Assembly (NCBI GenBank): GCA_963682175.1
Contig: OY821775.1
Coordinates: 1,302,001-1,366,000 of the forward strand
DNA length: 64,000 bases
Reading direction: 5' to 3'
From: Triglochin maritima
Lineage: Eukaryota > Streptophyta > Magnoliopsida > Alismatales > Juncaginaceae
Part shown: positions 1 to 11,092 of the stretch, one piece after another
Layout of the letters: each line of letters begins with the position of its first letter
Position numbering within the stretch: the stretch's first letter is position 1
The notes under the pieces: model-generated
The model's input: only the letters and a program-made list of their open reading frames with translations
Databases searched by the model: none
What the model was told of the DNA's origin: nothing
Translations under genes and position numbers: made by a program

Positions 1-2
1 TC

Positions 3-1619
3 ACAAATGGCCTTTATGTGTTAGACAGTTCAAATAAGATCTCGCAAGCTAATAATGCGTCATACCAGTCTTCTGAATTATGGCATAAACGGATGGGTCA
101 CCCGTCGCAACCTGTTTTAAAACAATTATTTCCTAGCTTAAATTTTAAATCTGAGTTATTTTGTGATATTTGTCGTCTGGCAAAACAAACTAGATTGCCT
201 TTTTATTCCTCTACCATTAAAACAAAAAAACCCTTGGAATTAATTCACTCGGACATTTGGGGTCCAGCCCCAGTAGAATCATATAATGGTTTTAAATATT
301 TTGTCACCTTTATTGATGATTTTTCTCGCACGACCTGGTTATACTTGCTTAAGTCCAAATCTGATGTTTTTATGGTTTTTTGTGAATATGTCTCCTTTGT
401 AGAAAACATGTATGACACTAGAATTAAAATACTTAGGTCAGATAATGGCTCAGAATACACTAGCAATGTTTTCCAAATTTTTTTGAAAAATAAAGGCATT
501 TTTCATCAAACTACTTGCATCCATACCCCTGAACAAAACGGTGTTTCTGAAAGGAAAAATCGTCATCTTCTTAATATCACTAGGTCCTTATTATTCCAGA
601 ATCATGTCCCAAAACATTTTTGGTCAGAGGCTATATTAACAGCTGTCTACCTCATTAACCGTCTCCCTAGTCCCTTACTCCAGCATAAACAACCTCTGCA
701 GATATTAAATGGTAGATGTATGAACATCGATCACCTTAGAATTTTCGGATGTGTTTGCTATGTTCATAAAAATAGAATCGATAAATTCGACACAAATGCC
801 GTTAAAACAATTTTTTTGGGTTATTCTTCTCAAAAAAAGGGATACAAATGCTACGATCCTCAGGATTGTAAAATGTATATTTCTAGAGATGTCTCGTTTT
901 TTGAAAATATACCATATTTCGCATCTCCAAATAACAACTCTGCAGGTCTAGATCCTTCTCTTCCATCTATGGATGTATTCGAAGAAATATCCCCACGTCC
1001 TGAGAAAACCCCTCATCCTCAGGAAGGAGGAGACGAAAACACAGGTAATGAGAATACTTTGCACGAAGAACCACAGGAAGGAGCCCCTACGAGAAGGTCC
1101 ACAAGACCAACTCGTATCCCGTCTCGTCTTCAGGATTTTGTTACTTATAATGTCGTTTACCCTATTCAGGATTATGTCTCCTACAATGCTATTACTCCTA
1201 GCCACCAAAACTTTATAGATAAAATAGATGCCCAACAAGAACCTACCTCTTATCATGAAGCCCTTAAGGACCCAAATTGGGTAAAAGCTATGAATGACGA
1301 ACTAGAAGCCTTAAGGAAAAATCACACTTGGTCCATGGTTTCGCCCAAACCAGGCGCCAAACCCGTAGGATGTAAATGGGTATATAAAATCAAGTATAAT
1401 AGTAATGGGACAATTGACAGATATAAAGCCAGGTTAGTTGCTAAAGGTTATACTCAAACCTACGGCCTTGACTATCAAGAAACTTTTGCTCCTGTCGCAA
1501 AAATGAACACAGTTAGGGTCCTCTTGTCCATTGCGGTTAACCATGGATGGAACCTTTTTCAAATGGATGTTAGAAATGTTTTTTTACAAGGTACATTGGA
1601 AGAAGAAGTTTATATGACT

Positions 1620-1621
<2 letters not shown>
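3..1621 (+). mobile_element. Ty1/copia retrotransposon polyprotein fragment (integrase to early RT)
   Basis: An open frame runs from base 3 with no stop until the T tract. In order it shows a GAG-pre-integrase zinc finger (LWHKRMGH, then CDIC), an integrase core (HSDIWGP, FIDDFSR, ILRSDNGSEY and the glutamate in NGVSERKNR, i.e. D,D,E), and the start of a copia reverse transcriptase (WVYKIKYNSNG, RYKARLVAKGY, ETFAPVAKMNTVR, QMDVRNVFLQG). The order integrase before RT defines Ty1/copia. The RT is cut just after EEEVYMTP, before the catalytic YVDD block, so RNase H and the 3' LTR are absent. The gag end lies before the window. The fragment has no internal stop, so it is fairly young or was captured recently. 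It should be inactive. Confidence 0.93.

Positions 1622-1657
<36 letters not shown>
1622..1657. repeat. 36-base T homopolymer at the copia breakpoint
   Basis: An uninterrupted run of 36 T follows the copia RT directly. Read on the minus strand it is a poly(A) tail, as expected at the 3' end of a retroposed sequence lying to the right. A slippage-expanded tract at a deletion junction is the alternative. Confidence 0.9.
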
Positions 1658-1662
<5 letters not shown>

Positions 1663-2272
1663 ACCTTTTCCAACCAGATACTATATATAATTATGGGTAG
1701 ACTTGAGCATGTATTTTATGATGTATGAGACAGATTGTAGTTTTTCTTTCTTTCTCTGATACTATTAAGTATTAACTGCATCATTTCAAGATCATAATTT
1801 ACCAAAAAAAATTACAAAGTTTTTTTTTGTCCTTCTGAAAATGTCATGGTTGCATCATTTTCACCAATTTAAATTAATCACATCTTTGGATAATGAACTA
1901 CTCGGATTCCCCTTCAGGACATCATTGGATGATGCAGTTCGAGTTTCTGATATAAAGGAAGAAAAAATCACATCTTCTAGCGAAAAACAATGTAATTCTT
2001 TCCAAAAACCATCAACTGCTTAATGCAATTACTGTAAGAACTAGGTATATTTCATTTGTAAAACAATATTGAAGATCATTACATAACACGGCTCATATTG
2101 CATAGTATCCGGAGGTTTGATCCTCGGCTAGCTTTGTATAAACACACCATTACATCTCAATTTTATTTTAGAGAACAACAAAATACATTTTCCTAATGAC
2201 AATCAGGTCATCAATCCAACGCTCATGGATTCAGGAAGATATTAGTAGCTAACAATTAAATTTGGCTTCACC

Positions 2273-2303
<31 letters not shown>

Positions 2304-2358
2304 CAACGATATGCCCATTAATCTCGATCGACATCACAAAATCATACAAGCTGCCTAC
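1658..2358. other. Region downstream of the polygalacturonase gene, no gene seen
   Basis: AT-rich DNA without a credible ORF. It should contain the 3' UTR of the minus-strand polygalacturonase. A (TA)n(TG)n microsatellite occupies 2273-2303. Confidence 0.6.
2273..2303. repeat. (TA)n(TG)n microsatellite
   Basis: Compound dinucleotide repeat, TA repeats followed by TG repeats, just beyond the polygalacturonase stop codon. Confidence 0.9.
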
Positions 2359-4317
2359 CTACACACACGAGTCGGGCTTCTGAACTCCAGAGAATGTTGC
2401 CTTCACGTTGGAACATACTGCATTTACCTGCCCACCATTTGCCGACACCAAATCGATATTTTCGAGCTTCACATCCTCACACGGAATGCTCTCACTGCAT
2501 GCAAGAGTTACAGCCACTGGGGACTTGGACGTCCCACGTACGTTCCTGAATGTTACATCAGCAACCTTCACTAGCGATGGCTGCATCAATACACACGTAA
2601 TAACATTTTTCTTAGCATGAAAAAGACATGTGTATCAATTAAATCAGTTGGTAGATTTCTAGTCACAGAATCAACCGCAATGGATGTTGGTCAACTAGAA
2701 TTAATGAAGTAGAGAAATAAAAGAAGAAATAGAATGCATGCATACTTGTTTGGTGCATTGGTGTTCTGGGCAGTATTCTTGATCTATGATGATGGGATTG
2801 GCCACGTTTTCTATGACAACATCCTCGAAGACGACGTTAACGGCTTTGCTGGATGGTGATCCAGGCCATGTTTTCAGCCGGAAGACCGTTGTCTGTGTTG
2901 GTCAGGGTACAATTCTTCACAGTGATTCCTACCACATCCTTCTCATTCTTATACTTTCCCAAGCTCCCAATGCTACACACATAATAAGATACTAATTAAG
3001 TACATGGATGTCGGATTCTCTTTTGATCGGTACTAGTCGAAAATAATAATAATAATAATAATAATGTGGATTTCTATTTAGTGTTGTTTAATTACCTGAT
3101 TCCATGTCCCGGACCACAAACGATGTTGAATATGTTTACATCAGTTGCTCCCGGTCCGATAGAAATACAATCGTCACCAGTGCCAATAGTCGAATCAGTA
3201 ACTTGGATGTTGTTTGTTGAACTAATGTGGATTCCATCAGTATTAGGACTATCCTCTGGAGCTGAAATGTCTAGATTATGGACTTGGATGTTGGCACTCT
3301 GGTGGAAGTTCATATGGAAGCCTTTGCTGTTTACCAAATGAAGACCCCATACTGTCGCATTGTTCACTTTATTGAATCTCAGTGACTGCAACATAACATT
3401 AATGAAATCAGGTTGCTTTATGAACATGCTTAATGACATGACGTGAGATTTCTTAGAGAATTTAATGACATATAAATACTTGTATAAGAAGAACCAATAC
3501 GAGGTTGTATCTGATATTATTCGTCAAAACAAAGGTTGTTAACACGAATAACACCAAAGCACATCATAACATGAGGGTTTATAAAATTACAGCGTATTGA
3601 ACTAAAAATAGAAATGCATGTCTAAAAGTGCTCACAGTTGGAAGGTTCCTGCAGTTCATGTTGTCTGGACAAGAATTTTTGAGCTTCCAAGCTTGAGGAC
3701 CTTGCCCATTCAGGGTTCCCCTACCACCAATGTCCGCCTCATGAAGGTTGTTGAACTCAATCCATCCTGGCTTCCCAATGTCAGAATGATCAGAAAGAGC
3801 GACCACCGTTCCATCTATCGATACTGTAATGCCTGGACAAGGTCCCTCGAACACCACTGGACCAAGTAAGAAATTTCCAGCAGGCACAATTAATGTCGCC
3901 TTACCATCGTAACCACAAGAAGCTTTCCAAGCATCCAAGAAAGCCTTAACACAAAAAAATGAAGAAATTATCAAGTGTTGTGAAATTTAGTTGGTCCACC
4001 ATTTTTATAAAACCAAAGCAATTAGATGAGATGTAACAAACATAACTCTTCTATATAAAGTGTTGAGTATATATGTGAGACTACATGTGTATCATGTGTT
4101 AACAAAACAATTAAGTTGGAGAAATTTGATAGCTTGTTGGTAAATTAATTTGAGAACCAGAGTTCAGAAGGTAATAAATATAACTCACATAACTGTTGTC
4201 TTTCTTTCCGTCACCAACCGCACCATACTTTGTTACATCGAACACTTCCTGCCCAACCACGAAACTTGCCAGGAACGTGACCGCCAACAAAGAGGCACAA
4301 CACATTCTCAATGCCAT
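2359..4317 (-). pseudogene. Exopolygalacturonase (GH28, pollen type), one-base frameshift
   Basis: Secreted pectin-degrading enzyme that hydrolyses galacturonan in cell walls. I join five exons: 4317-4189, 3944-3636, 3385-3096, 2972-2746 and 2580-2359, all with GT-AG borders. The N-terminus is a signal peptide (MALRMCC to FVVGQ) followed by FDVTKYGAVGDG. GH28 catalytic motifs are visible: NTD in SPNTDGIHIS, DD in GTGDDCISIG, and GHG in CGPGHGIS. Exon 4 is 227 nt where 226 would keep the phase with exon 5. The extra base lies in GGTCTTCCGGCTG (about 2875-2887), exactly at the substrate-binding RIK/RLK motif, and produces an early stop about 50 nt on. Without it the product would be about 391 residues, normal for exo-PGs. 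It is either a fresh pseudogene or a sequencing error. Family certain; functional state open. Confidence 0.9.
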
Positions 4318-5717
4318 TGTCTTTTTCAAAATCAACAACTCAATTCAATGTATGTATGTTAGACTTTTAAAATGTATGTTTTCTGCTGCACTTTTAGTTT
4401 TCAAAAAAAAAAATGTATGTTGCACTTTTAAGTGTTGTTTTCATCCTTTCATTAGTAGTCTATAATTAGAAATAAAGGTTTCCCTGTTTGTTCATTTTGA
4501 GATGCAATGTGCTTATCAGAGTTTCTGAAGGTGTGGTTTTAACTCCAAATAACGGTTACAGAGATTATCACTTTGTTGGCAATTAGACGAACCATATTTT
4601 CTCTTTTTTCAGATTTTAAACAGACATCTGCTATTTTTTACAACAGACATTTGTTATTTTTGACAATAACATAAGTGTTCTATAAGTGATGAATCATTTC
4701 AATATGAAACATTGATTTCTGGTCGAATCATTTCCAAACATTTGTTCTGATCTGTTTCCAGGGGAGCTATTTTTGGTAATCTAATTTAGCATGATAAATC
4801 ATCTTCAATTTTTGTTGGCATTGAGTTTCATTCTGATTTCCTGGTTTATTTGCCTGCTTTCATCATCCGGTTAACTTATAGCATTGCTTGTCTATGACGC
4901 TTAGTCACTTATTGATTTGTGATATACCATTGTTTGTGGAAGACGCATAGTCACTTATTGATTTGTGACTTACATGAGCTTATGAACTATGTTTTCAGAT
5001 ATATAAAGTTGGAATGATTTTAAAGTAGCTCCACAGCCTACAACTACGAACTGATGTATGGCGGTTGATCAAGAATTCACATAAACATGGTTTTGTCCAC
5101 GGAACAAACATATATGCCAGTGTACCAGTTTCTCTTTGCTGGACACTGAACAGAAGATCTTTGGGTAACTCACGAATGTCTTGACAAGTTCAACTTTTAT
5201 GAGCCTAGGATGTTAGCTACCAAAGTTTTCCTTCTTACACGGAAGTACGTACGTTTTTCATACTAGGGGAGATCAATTTACATACAAACTTTAAGTAAAC
5301 TAGGAATTAGACTTTTGGTGGCTTCTTATTTGAAGACAGACGAATTTTCAACTATTTTCAGCATAAATATACCCTTGCACTGATCAGTTAATCACTGCTT
5401 CCTGGAAATCAATCGCAATCTACATCCAACCCTTTGGATGTTTTTCCAACTGCATTGCATTCCATGCAGGCCCAATTTCTTTCTTTCTGGCAAACAATAC
5501 TAATAGTAAACACATATATCCTTTTTGTTGTTGATGCCTGGTGGCAGGATTGACTTCCTAAACTTCAAACTAGAGACAAGTAAACAAAAACACACTTCCA
5601 AGTTCCAAGACAATGATTTCACAGCACAGAGCAAGACATTGATTACCCAAGAACAAATAAAACAAACAAACAAACAAACAAACACAGGGACAAGAAGTTA
5701 TATGTAGTTATGTATAA
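4318..5717. other. Intergenic, no gene seen
   Basis: AT-rich spacer with the promoter side of the polygalacturonase gene at its left. It holds a short (AAAC)n microsatellite at 5659-5684 and a near-duplicate phrase about CATAGTCACTTATTGATTTG at about 4900 and 4945. No coding signal on either strand. Confidence 0.6.
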
Positions 5718-6128
5718 TTACATGGCTAATGCAATCTTAATTCCCTGTCTACACCTCGCCCTGGCCGTCTCCACTCTCTCGGCCATCGTCTCCTCCTTGA
5801 CCGCCATTCTAACCATCTCCATCTCCATCTCGAGCAGCTTCAGCACTCGAAACAGCTCGGTCGCAACCCTCTCGTCGACGTTCTCCTTTTCAATAACCAC
5901 CTCCGCCTCTTCCCTCGCCCTCTCCGCCACAATTTTCCCAACTTTCGCCAGTAGCTCCACAGACCCGAATGCGCCTCGACTCATCAGCCCCTCCAGCTTC
6001 TCCAAGAAGTCAGCCACAACCCACCCTTTGGGTTTCTCTATCTTTATCGGCTTCGTGCGCTTCCACCCAATCTCAAGGTTCGGGGGCTCTATGGGCGCAA
6101 GGGCTGGACCGCGGGGGCGGGTTGTCAT
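5718..6128 (-). CDS. Conserved plant protein of unknown function, helical C-terminal domain
   Basis: A 136-residue frame starting MTTRPRGPALAP and ending GIKIALAM. Residues about 20-136 are charged and predicted helical: KPKGWVVADFLEKLEGL, then ELLAKVGKIVAERAREEAEVV, a METK-rich helix (LLEMEMEMVRMAVKEET) and RARCRQGIKIAL. Base composition is clearly coding (GC-rich, codon-structured) compared with the spacers. I recognise the pattern of a small plant protein but cannot assign a function. The open frame continues upstream of this ATG to about 6328 and encodes a Ser/Thr/Arg-rich transit-like stretch, so the true protein may be longer; see the next entry. Single exon; no GT-AG pair fits. Confidence 0.7.
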   Translation of the reverse strand: MTTRPRGPALAPIEPPNLEIGWKRTKPIKIEKPKGWVVADFLEKLEGLMSRGAFGSVELLAKVGKIVAERAREEAEVVIEKENVDERVATELFRVLKLLEMEMEMVRMAVKEETMAERVETARARCRQGIKIALAM

Positions 6129-6313
6129 GGAGCTCTGGCGCTTCTGGATCTTGTGGAGTGGGGGTTGAAGGGCGTAAGGTTCAAGTTCAGGTTCGGTGGT
6201 GGAGGCGGATGAGCTGGTGATAATTGTAGGTCTGAGGGTTCTTAAGAAGCTGTGTTTTGGGCGTGGAAGGAGGTGGAAGCCATCGAGGAAGAGGAAGAGG
6301 AAGAGGAAGCCAT
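6129..6313 (-). other. Probable N-terminal transit region of the 5.7-kb gene, out of frame
   Basis: An ATG at 6313-6311 in good context starts a Ser-rich peptide (MASSSSSS, later MASTSFHAQN) that stops after 23 residues at TAA 6244-6242. The frame of the conserved protein is open across the same DNA and reads SFLRTLRPTIITSSSAST then TEPELEPYALQPPLHK, typical of an organelle targeting peptide. The two frames differ by one base near the (TCTTCC)n microsatellite or shortly after it. There is no GT in this stretch to make an intron. An indel or sequencing error is the simplest reading. Confidence 0.5.
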
Positions 6314-9126
6314 TGCTTATAAGAGGTGTTTATAACTGGATGGATACTATGGTAGTTGCTTGAGGTGAGGTCCGGATAAGAAGCGCCTTTCTTTGGTGCA
6401 ACTTAACAAACAGGGAAACAAGATTGCAAACAAGGAAACAAGATTGAATCACTTAGGACTATGGGTTGGACTTACAATTATGCAATACAAAAGCGGACCT
6501 TTTTCAACTAGTTGGAATTTTTTAACAATCTAACTAGGGAGTTCACTTAAAATATCAAACAAACTAAGCACTGAATTCATTTCATGATTGTATGAAAGGG
6601 TCAAATTGAAGAATAGTTAAGATATTATATAATTCTTAAGTATAATGGTGATACACGTGGAACTTACCCCCATTTGCCAACTAGAATTCAGAATTCAGAA
6701 AACCATATGTTAAAAGAAGCTAAAGCCCAACAAGATAAGAGCTCTGGACTTCCTAAGGACTCGGGAGACAAAATATCAAACTCACTAGAACCTAAATTTC
6801 ATAATTTGTATAGAGAGCAAACCATCAAATGTCTCTGAAGTGTCCGGCCAAAAATTTGATGGAAACTAAGGCAGTTTAGTTCATAAAATACCGTGATAGA
6901 AGCTGAGTCGTTTGGATCACAAATTCACAATCATGTTAGTTTTATCTTTTGAGAAGCAAACATGGGAAGTAATGATCAAAAGTAATAAACAGAACATGCG
7001 TCATACATAGGAAAGACCAGGAGCACATTCAACTAGGATGCTAATGACATTTACAGATTCCTTTGGACTGCCATGAAAGCACAATGACAAATGTATATTC
7101 ATGACAGAATGATACAGAACATGTGCACTATTATGTATCTATATAACAAGTGATCCTTTGTGAAATATCTTTAGGGGTATTGTTAACAACTTTCTAGAGT
7201 AGTTTACAAAAGATTTGAAAAATGATTATACACCTAAGTTACTGTCTGCAGGCTTCAGATGAATGGAAACCACCAAAGAGGTAAACAGGAAGAGCTTTTG
7301 ATTATTTCAGTTTTTTATTGCCGAAATGGGCATTAGCAACCTCCAAACATGAAACACACCACTACAAGAACCTAACATGCAGAGGGGGAAAAACTGGTCA
7401 CTTCAATTGCCTAATAATGTTGAGCTACCATAATTGATCGTCTTTAAAGACATTTTCAGGTTCTAAGCAGGTCTTCAGTTAGCATACAATCATAAGACAA
7501 TGGTGCAGTAAAAGAACTCAATCCCAGCACACTGTTGTCATCAAAATCAACAATATTTCGACATCAACCTTGTGCACTAATAAGCAACTAACACCAATTC
7601 AAACCACAATATCCACCGTTCATTTCAAATTGTAAGGTAGATTAAGAAAAATGGTTATGCTAATGAACAGTGAGATTAACTGTAAATAAGATCCAATGGT
7701 GAGATTGTAGGGGATTTAAACTAAATTTGATGAGCTCACTAGAACTTGACTCTATTACTGTTTGTTAGTATGTTTTTCCACACAATTACAATTAATTAAT
7801 TAATTGTCAAATGTCAACAGATAAGACAGTTAATACTTAATACAAACAGAAGGTGACATAAAATGGGCCTTGTGAAACTAAACTGTGAGAGGGAGGGGGA
7901 TTCCGGGGGAAGCATGAAAAATACCTTATCGTTGTTTCGGTTAGCTATAAAATTTTAATTAGTAGGAAATGATTAGATGAAAATGTTTGACATGATTAAG
8001 AAGTAGATTGCATTTTCTTTCACAACCTTTATCTAACAGTTATATTCTTGTTGCAGTGTCCAACACGCCACCAAAATAAGGAAATCAAATGACCTAAAAC
8101 TCTAAAGAACTATTCATGTATGAATTCACATGAAATTAAACAAATATTGCTAAGTAACATGCAGCACAAGTGTTATTAGTAGACAAATATTTAAACACAT
8201 TTGCATAGGCCTATACAACAAAATTTTTAATAAAAAAATTACAACAACAAAGCCTTGAGTCCCAAACCAACTTGAGTGTCCCAATAAAACCTTTGCTTTC
8301 TAAATATGTTAACATAACTTTAAAGTGGTATTTGGATGGAACAAAAATGTAAGGTTCCAAGCATGGTTTTTCATCAAACCATAGAATTGAAAAGGAGATT
8401 TTACCTCATTTTCCAAGCAAAACACAGTTTTTACATTGTTTTTTGTCCTCTCCCTCTCTCTCAACACCTAAACCAAAAATCCACCTGTTTTTTGTCCCAT
8501 TCAAGGCAATCTCCCTCACTTAACCCACATCTTCTTGAAATCAAAGTCAACCAACGTAGACAGACCCCATGATGGTCTCCACGACATAGGTGAGGTCTTT
8601 TGGTGCTTCCAAAGGCCTCAAAGGAGTAGAGAAGGGGCTGTGCAAATGCATTCGCGTGGAAAAGGATGAGGGAGATGGTGAACGTGACGCTTGGTGATGA
8701 GAATAGAGTGGAGATGACTGGATGATGAGGAAGAGGTTTAAATCAAATGTTGCTATTAGATTTATTTATTTTTGCAACAAAAAAAAAACTCAAAGAAGAA
8801 AACCAATGGTTTGATTAATGTAGTTTTTTGATTGGATGTATTTCGGAAAACAGAGTAATAGGTTCTTACTTTTATGATGCGGTTTCTAACCAAACAGGGC
8901 CTTACATAAATTGAATTACAAGGTCAGATCGAAGTTAACCAAAATTTGTAATAAGAATTCAGTGGCTACTGACCACCTTAAATCTTACATTGTTCAAACA
9001 AATAAAATGTATGACCTAAATCAGAAACGCGCTCACATGTACTCAATTTCTCAATCTATTAGCAGATAAAATAAAGTAAAAAAAAATGAAAATAGAAAGA
9101 GAAAAACCTGTAAATACTCGTGTACC
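6314..9126. other. Intergenic, 2.8 kb without a recognisable gene
   Basis: AT-rich DNA with no coding signal. It contains a SINE-like phrase at 8239-8275 (see separate entry). A pyrimidine-rich stretch near 8440-8520 opens a 78-codon frame that has no protein-like features. Confidence 0.55.
8239..8275 (+). repeat. SINE-like 3' end motif
   Basis: The phrase ATTACAACAACAAAGCCTT followed by a TCCCAAAC block also occurs at 45030-45060. This phrase is widespread in plant genomes as a SINE tail. Here I see no target-site duplication around it. Confidence 0.4.
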
Positions 9127-10479
9127 TCATTGCAATCCAAATATTTCCTCAGGAGGATCATAAACATGTCGTTCGGGAAACATCTCCTCAAAGTCTTGTT
9201 TAACCCTGTTTCTCAGAAGAGGGTGGGGAAGGAGGCCTTTGAGCAAAATTCTAAAGGGCAGTTCTTCCGGCGGGTCAGGTGATAACTTCATATCTTCATA
9301 TATGTTCATAGCATCAGCAGGAGATCCATATCTAAGGAAACCCCTAATAACTTCAGCATATGTCTGGGCATCAGGATACAAGTTCTCTTTCTTCATAGAA
9401 TCCCAAACTTGCATGGCTTCTTCCATCTTCTTACTCCTTGCCAGGGAAACTATTAAATCCTTGTACAAGTACACATCAGGTTTATACCATATCTCCTTCC
9501 GAATTACGGCAAATATCTGGCAAACGTAAAGTCCATAAATTTTCATTAGAATAAGTCATGGTAGCCAAACCAAAACTCAAACTGAAACATATTATGTTCG
9601 AAAACAAAAGTCAATCTCAAACATGAGAATGAATATTAATAGAACTTAGCATACTAGTGTAAGATGAAATTTAGATGATGCAAGGAACCCTGCATTTCAG
9701 CAGCTGGTGCGCTCAAATTTGTTTTGGGGGAAATAAGATGCTCACCATCAATTTCAAAACAAACAACACAAACCAAACAAATTAAGTAACGTGTTAAAAA
9801 AGAAACAGTAATCCAAGGAACTATCCTACACATGATAATACTTAAAAATGTGCCCTCTTCATTTTCCAAATACTCTTCTCCTATAAGAAGAACTGGAGAA
9901 TTACACCAACACAATACCATCATATAAATAAATAATAAAATGTGATTGGGATTTCAGAGGAAAAAAAATGTTTGACACTGACAATCAGCTATCCAAATAG
10001 TCGTCCTCATCGAAACGGAGTGATGAATAACTCGAAGAGAGTCCAAAGCAACTAAACAACAATACAAATTAACGATCTCAAAACATACATCCTGATTTTT
10101 TTGTATAAAAACAAAAGACAAAAACTTGAATTTCGGGGGGAAAGACCTTGAGAGCCAAAGCGACCTCCTCCTGGCGCTCGAGTTCGGTGAGGACGGTGAT
10201 GACGTCCATCTTCAAGAGCCTGGAGACGTGAGTTTTGATGAACTTGTCAAGCTTCTCTTCGTCGTCCTTGAACCTCTTCAGCCCGAGAACCACGAACAAC
10301 GCTTCCTTCCCTACCAACTTCTTCCCCCTCCACAGTGGGCCCCGCGGCCTTCCGTCGTGGTACCATCGCCTAGGGTTTGGGATGATTGGAATTTGGGGTG
10401 AGGAGGAGGAGAAGAACAAGGGTTGTTGGGTTTGGACGAGGAGAAGCTTCGCTCGAGAGAGGAAGGCTCTAATCGCCAT
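9127..10479 (-). CDS. THA8-like short pentatricopeptide repeat protein
   Basis: Two exons, 10479-10147 and 9516-9127, phase-0 GT-AG intron, 240 residues. The N-terminus (MAIRAFLSRAKLLL, Ser/Arg-rich to about residue 40) is an organelle targeting peptide, mitochondrial or plastid. It is followed by a conserved block (RRWYHDGRPRGPLWRGKK, GLKRFKDDEEKLDKFI) and few PPR motifs (ALARSKKMEEAMQVWDSM, PDAQTYAEVIRGFLRYGSPADAM), ending in PPEELPFRILLKGLLPHP and YDPPEEIFG. This matches the small THA8/THA8L group, which in Arabidopsis and maize binds organelle group II introns and helps splicing. By family I infer RNA binding and intron splicing; the target is unknown. It is much shorter than typical P-class PPR proteins, as expected for this group. 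It shares its upstream region with the divergent DNA glycosylase gene. Confidence 0.88.
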
Positions 10480-11092
10480 CTCCGTTTTCGGTAAGCCGTA
10501 AACCCTGCTTTGCTCAACTTGTGTTTGTACCGAAACCAGCCCAAATGGAAACTGGACTGGGATAGCTAGCCTTGCTTGGGTTTAGATAGGAACCTCTCTT
10601 TTTTTAATTTGCGTTTGCTGTTTCTCATTTTTAGGAAACAAATATTTATCGAAAATAGTTAAATTATAAGAATATTATCGTTATTCACTTATTTCTTTGT
10701 GCATCACTAAAAAATAATTTTGGTGTATAAATGTCATTGTTTTTTAATAGTGTTACTCCATTAATATTTTGGATTCACATTGTTCAATATATTAATATTT
10801 AATGATAAATTTTATAAAAATAATCACCTCATAATAAATACTCATATTTAATCTGTCTCCCTACTCTATTTTTCTCTCTCTTATTTATTTTAAAAACAGA
10901 GGAGAGCGTAAGAGTGAGAATAACGAAAGAAGTTTTATTTAATTAACGACAAATGTCAACAAATAAGTCATATTTGATAACTATACCAATTTTTTTTTTT
11001 AAACCCACGAGCCAATTCGATAACTGGTCGAGATCAAATCGACCCCAAAACAACCCAACGACAAACCCAATCCACTCCCGCCGCCGCCGCCA
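10480..11092. promoter_or_regulatory. Bidirectional promoter region between PPR and DNA glycosylase genes
   Basis: 613 bp separate the two divergent start codons. The middle (about 10620-10930) is AT-rich and contains no ORF; both ends become GC-richer as 5' UTRs. I infer a shared promoter from geometry only; no defined core element is claimed. Confidence 0.45.
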
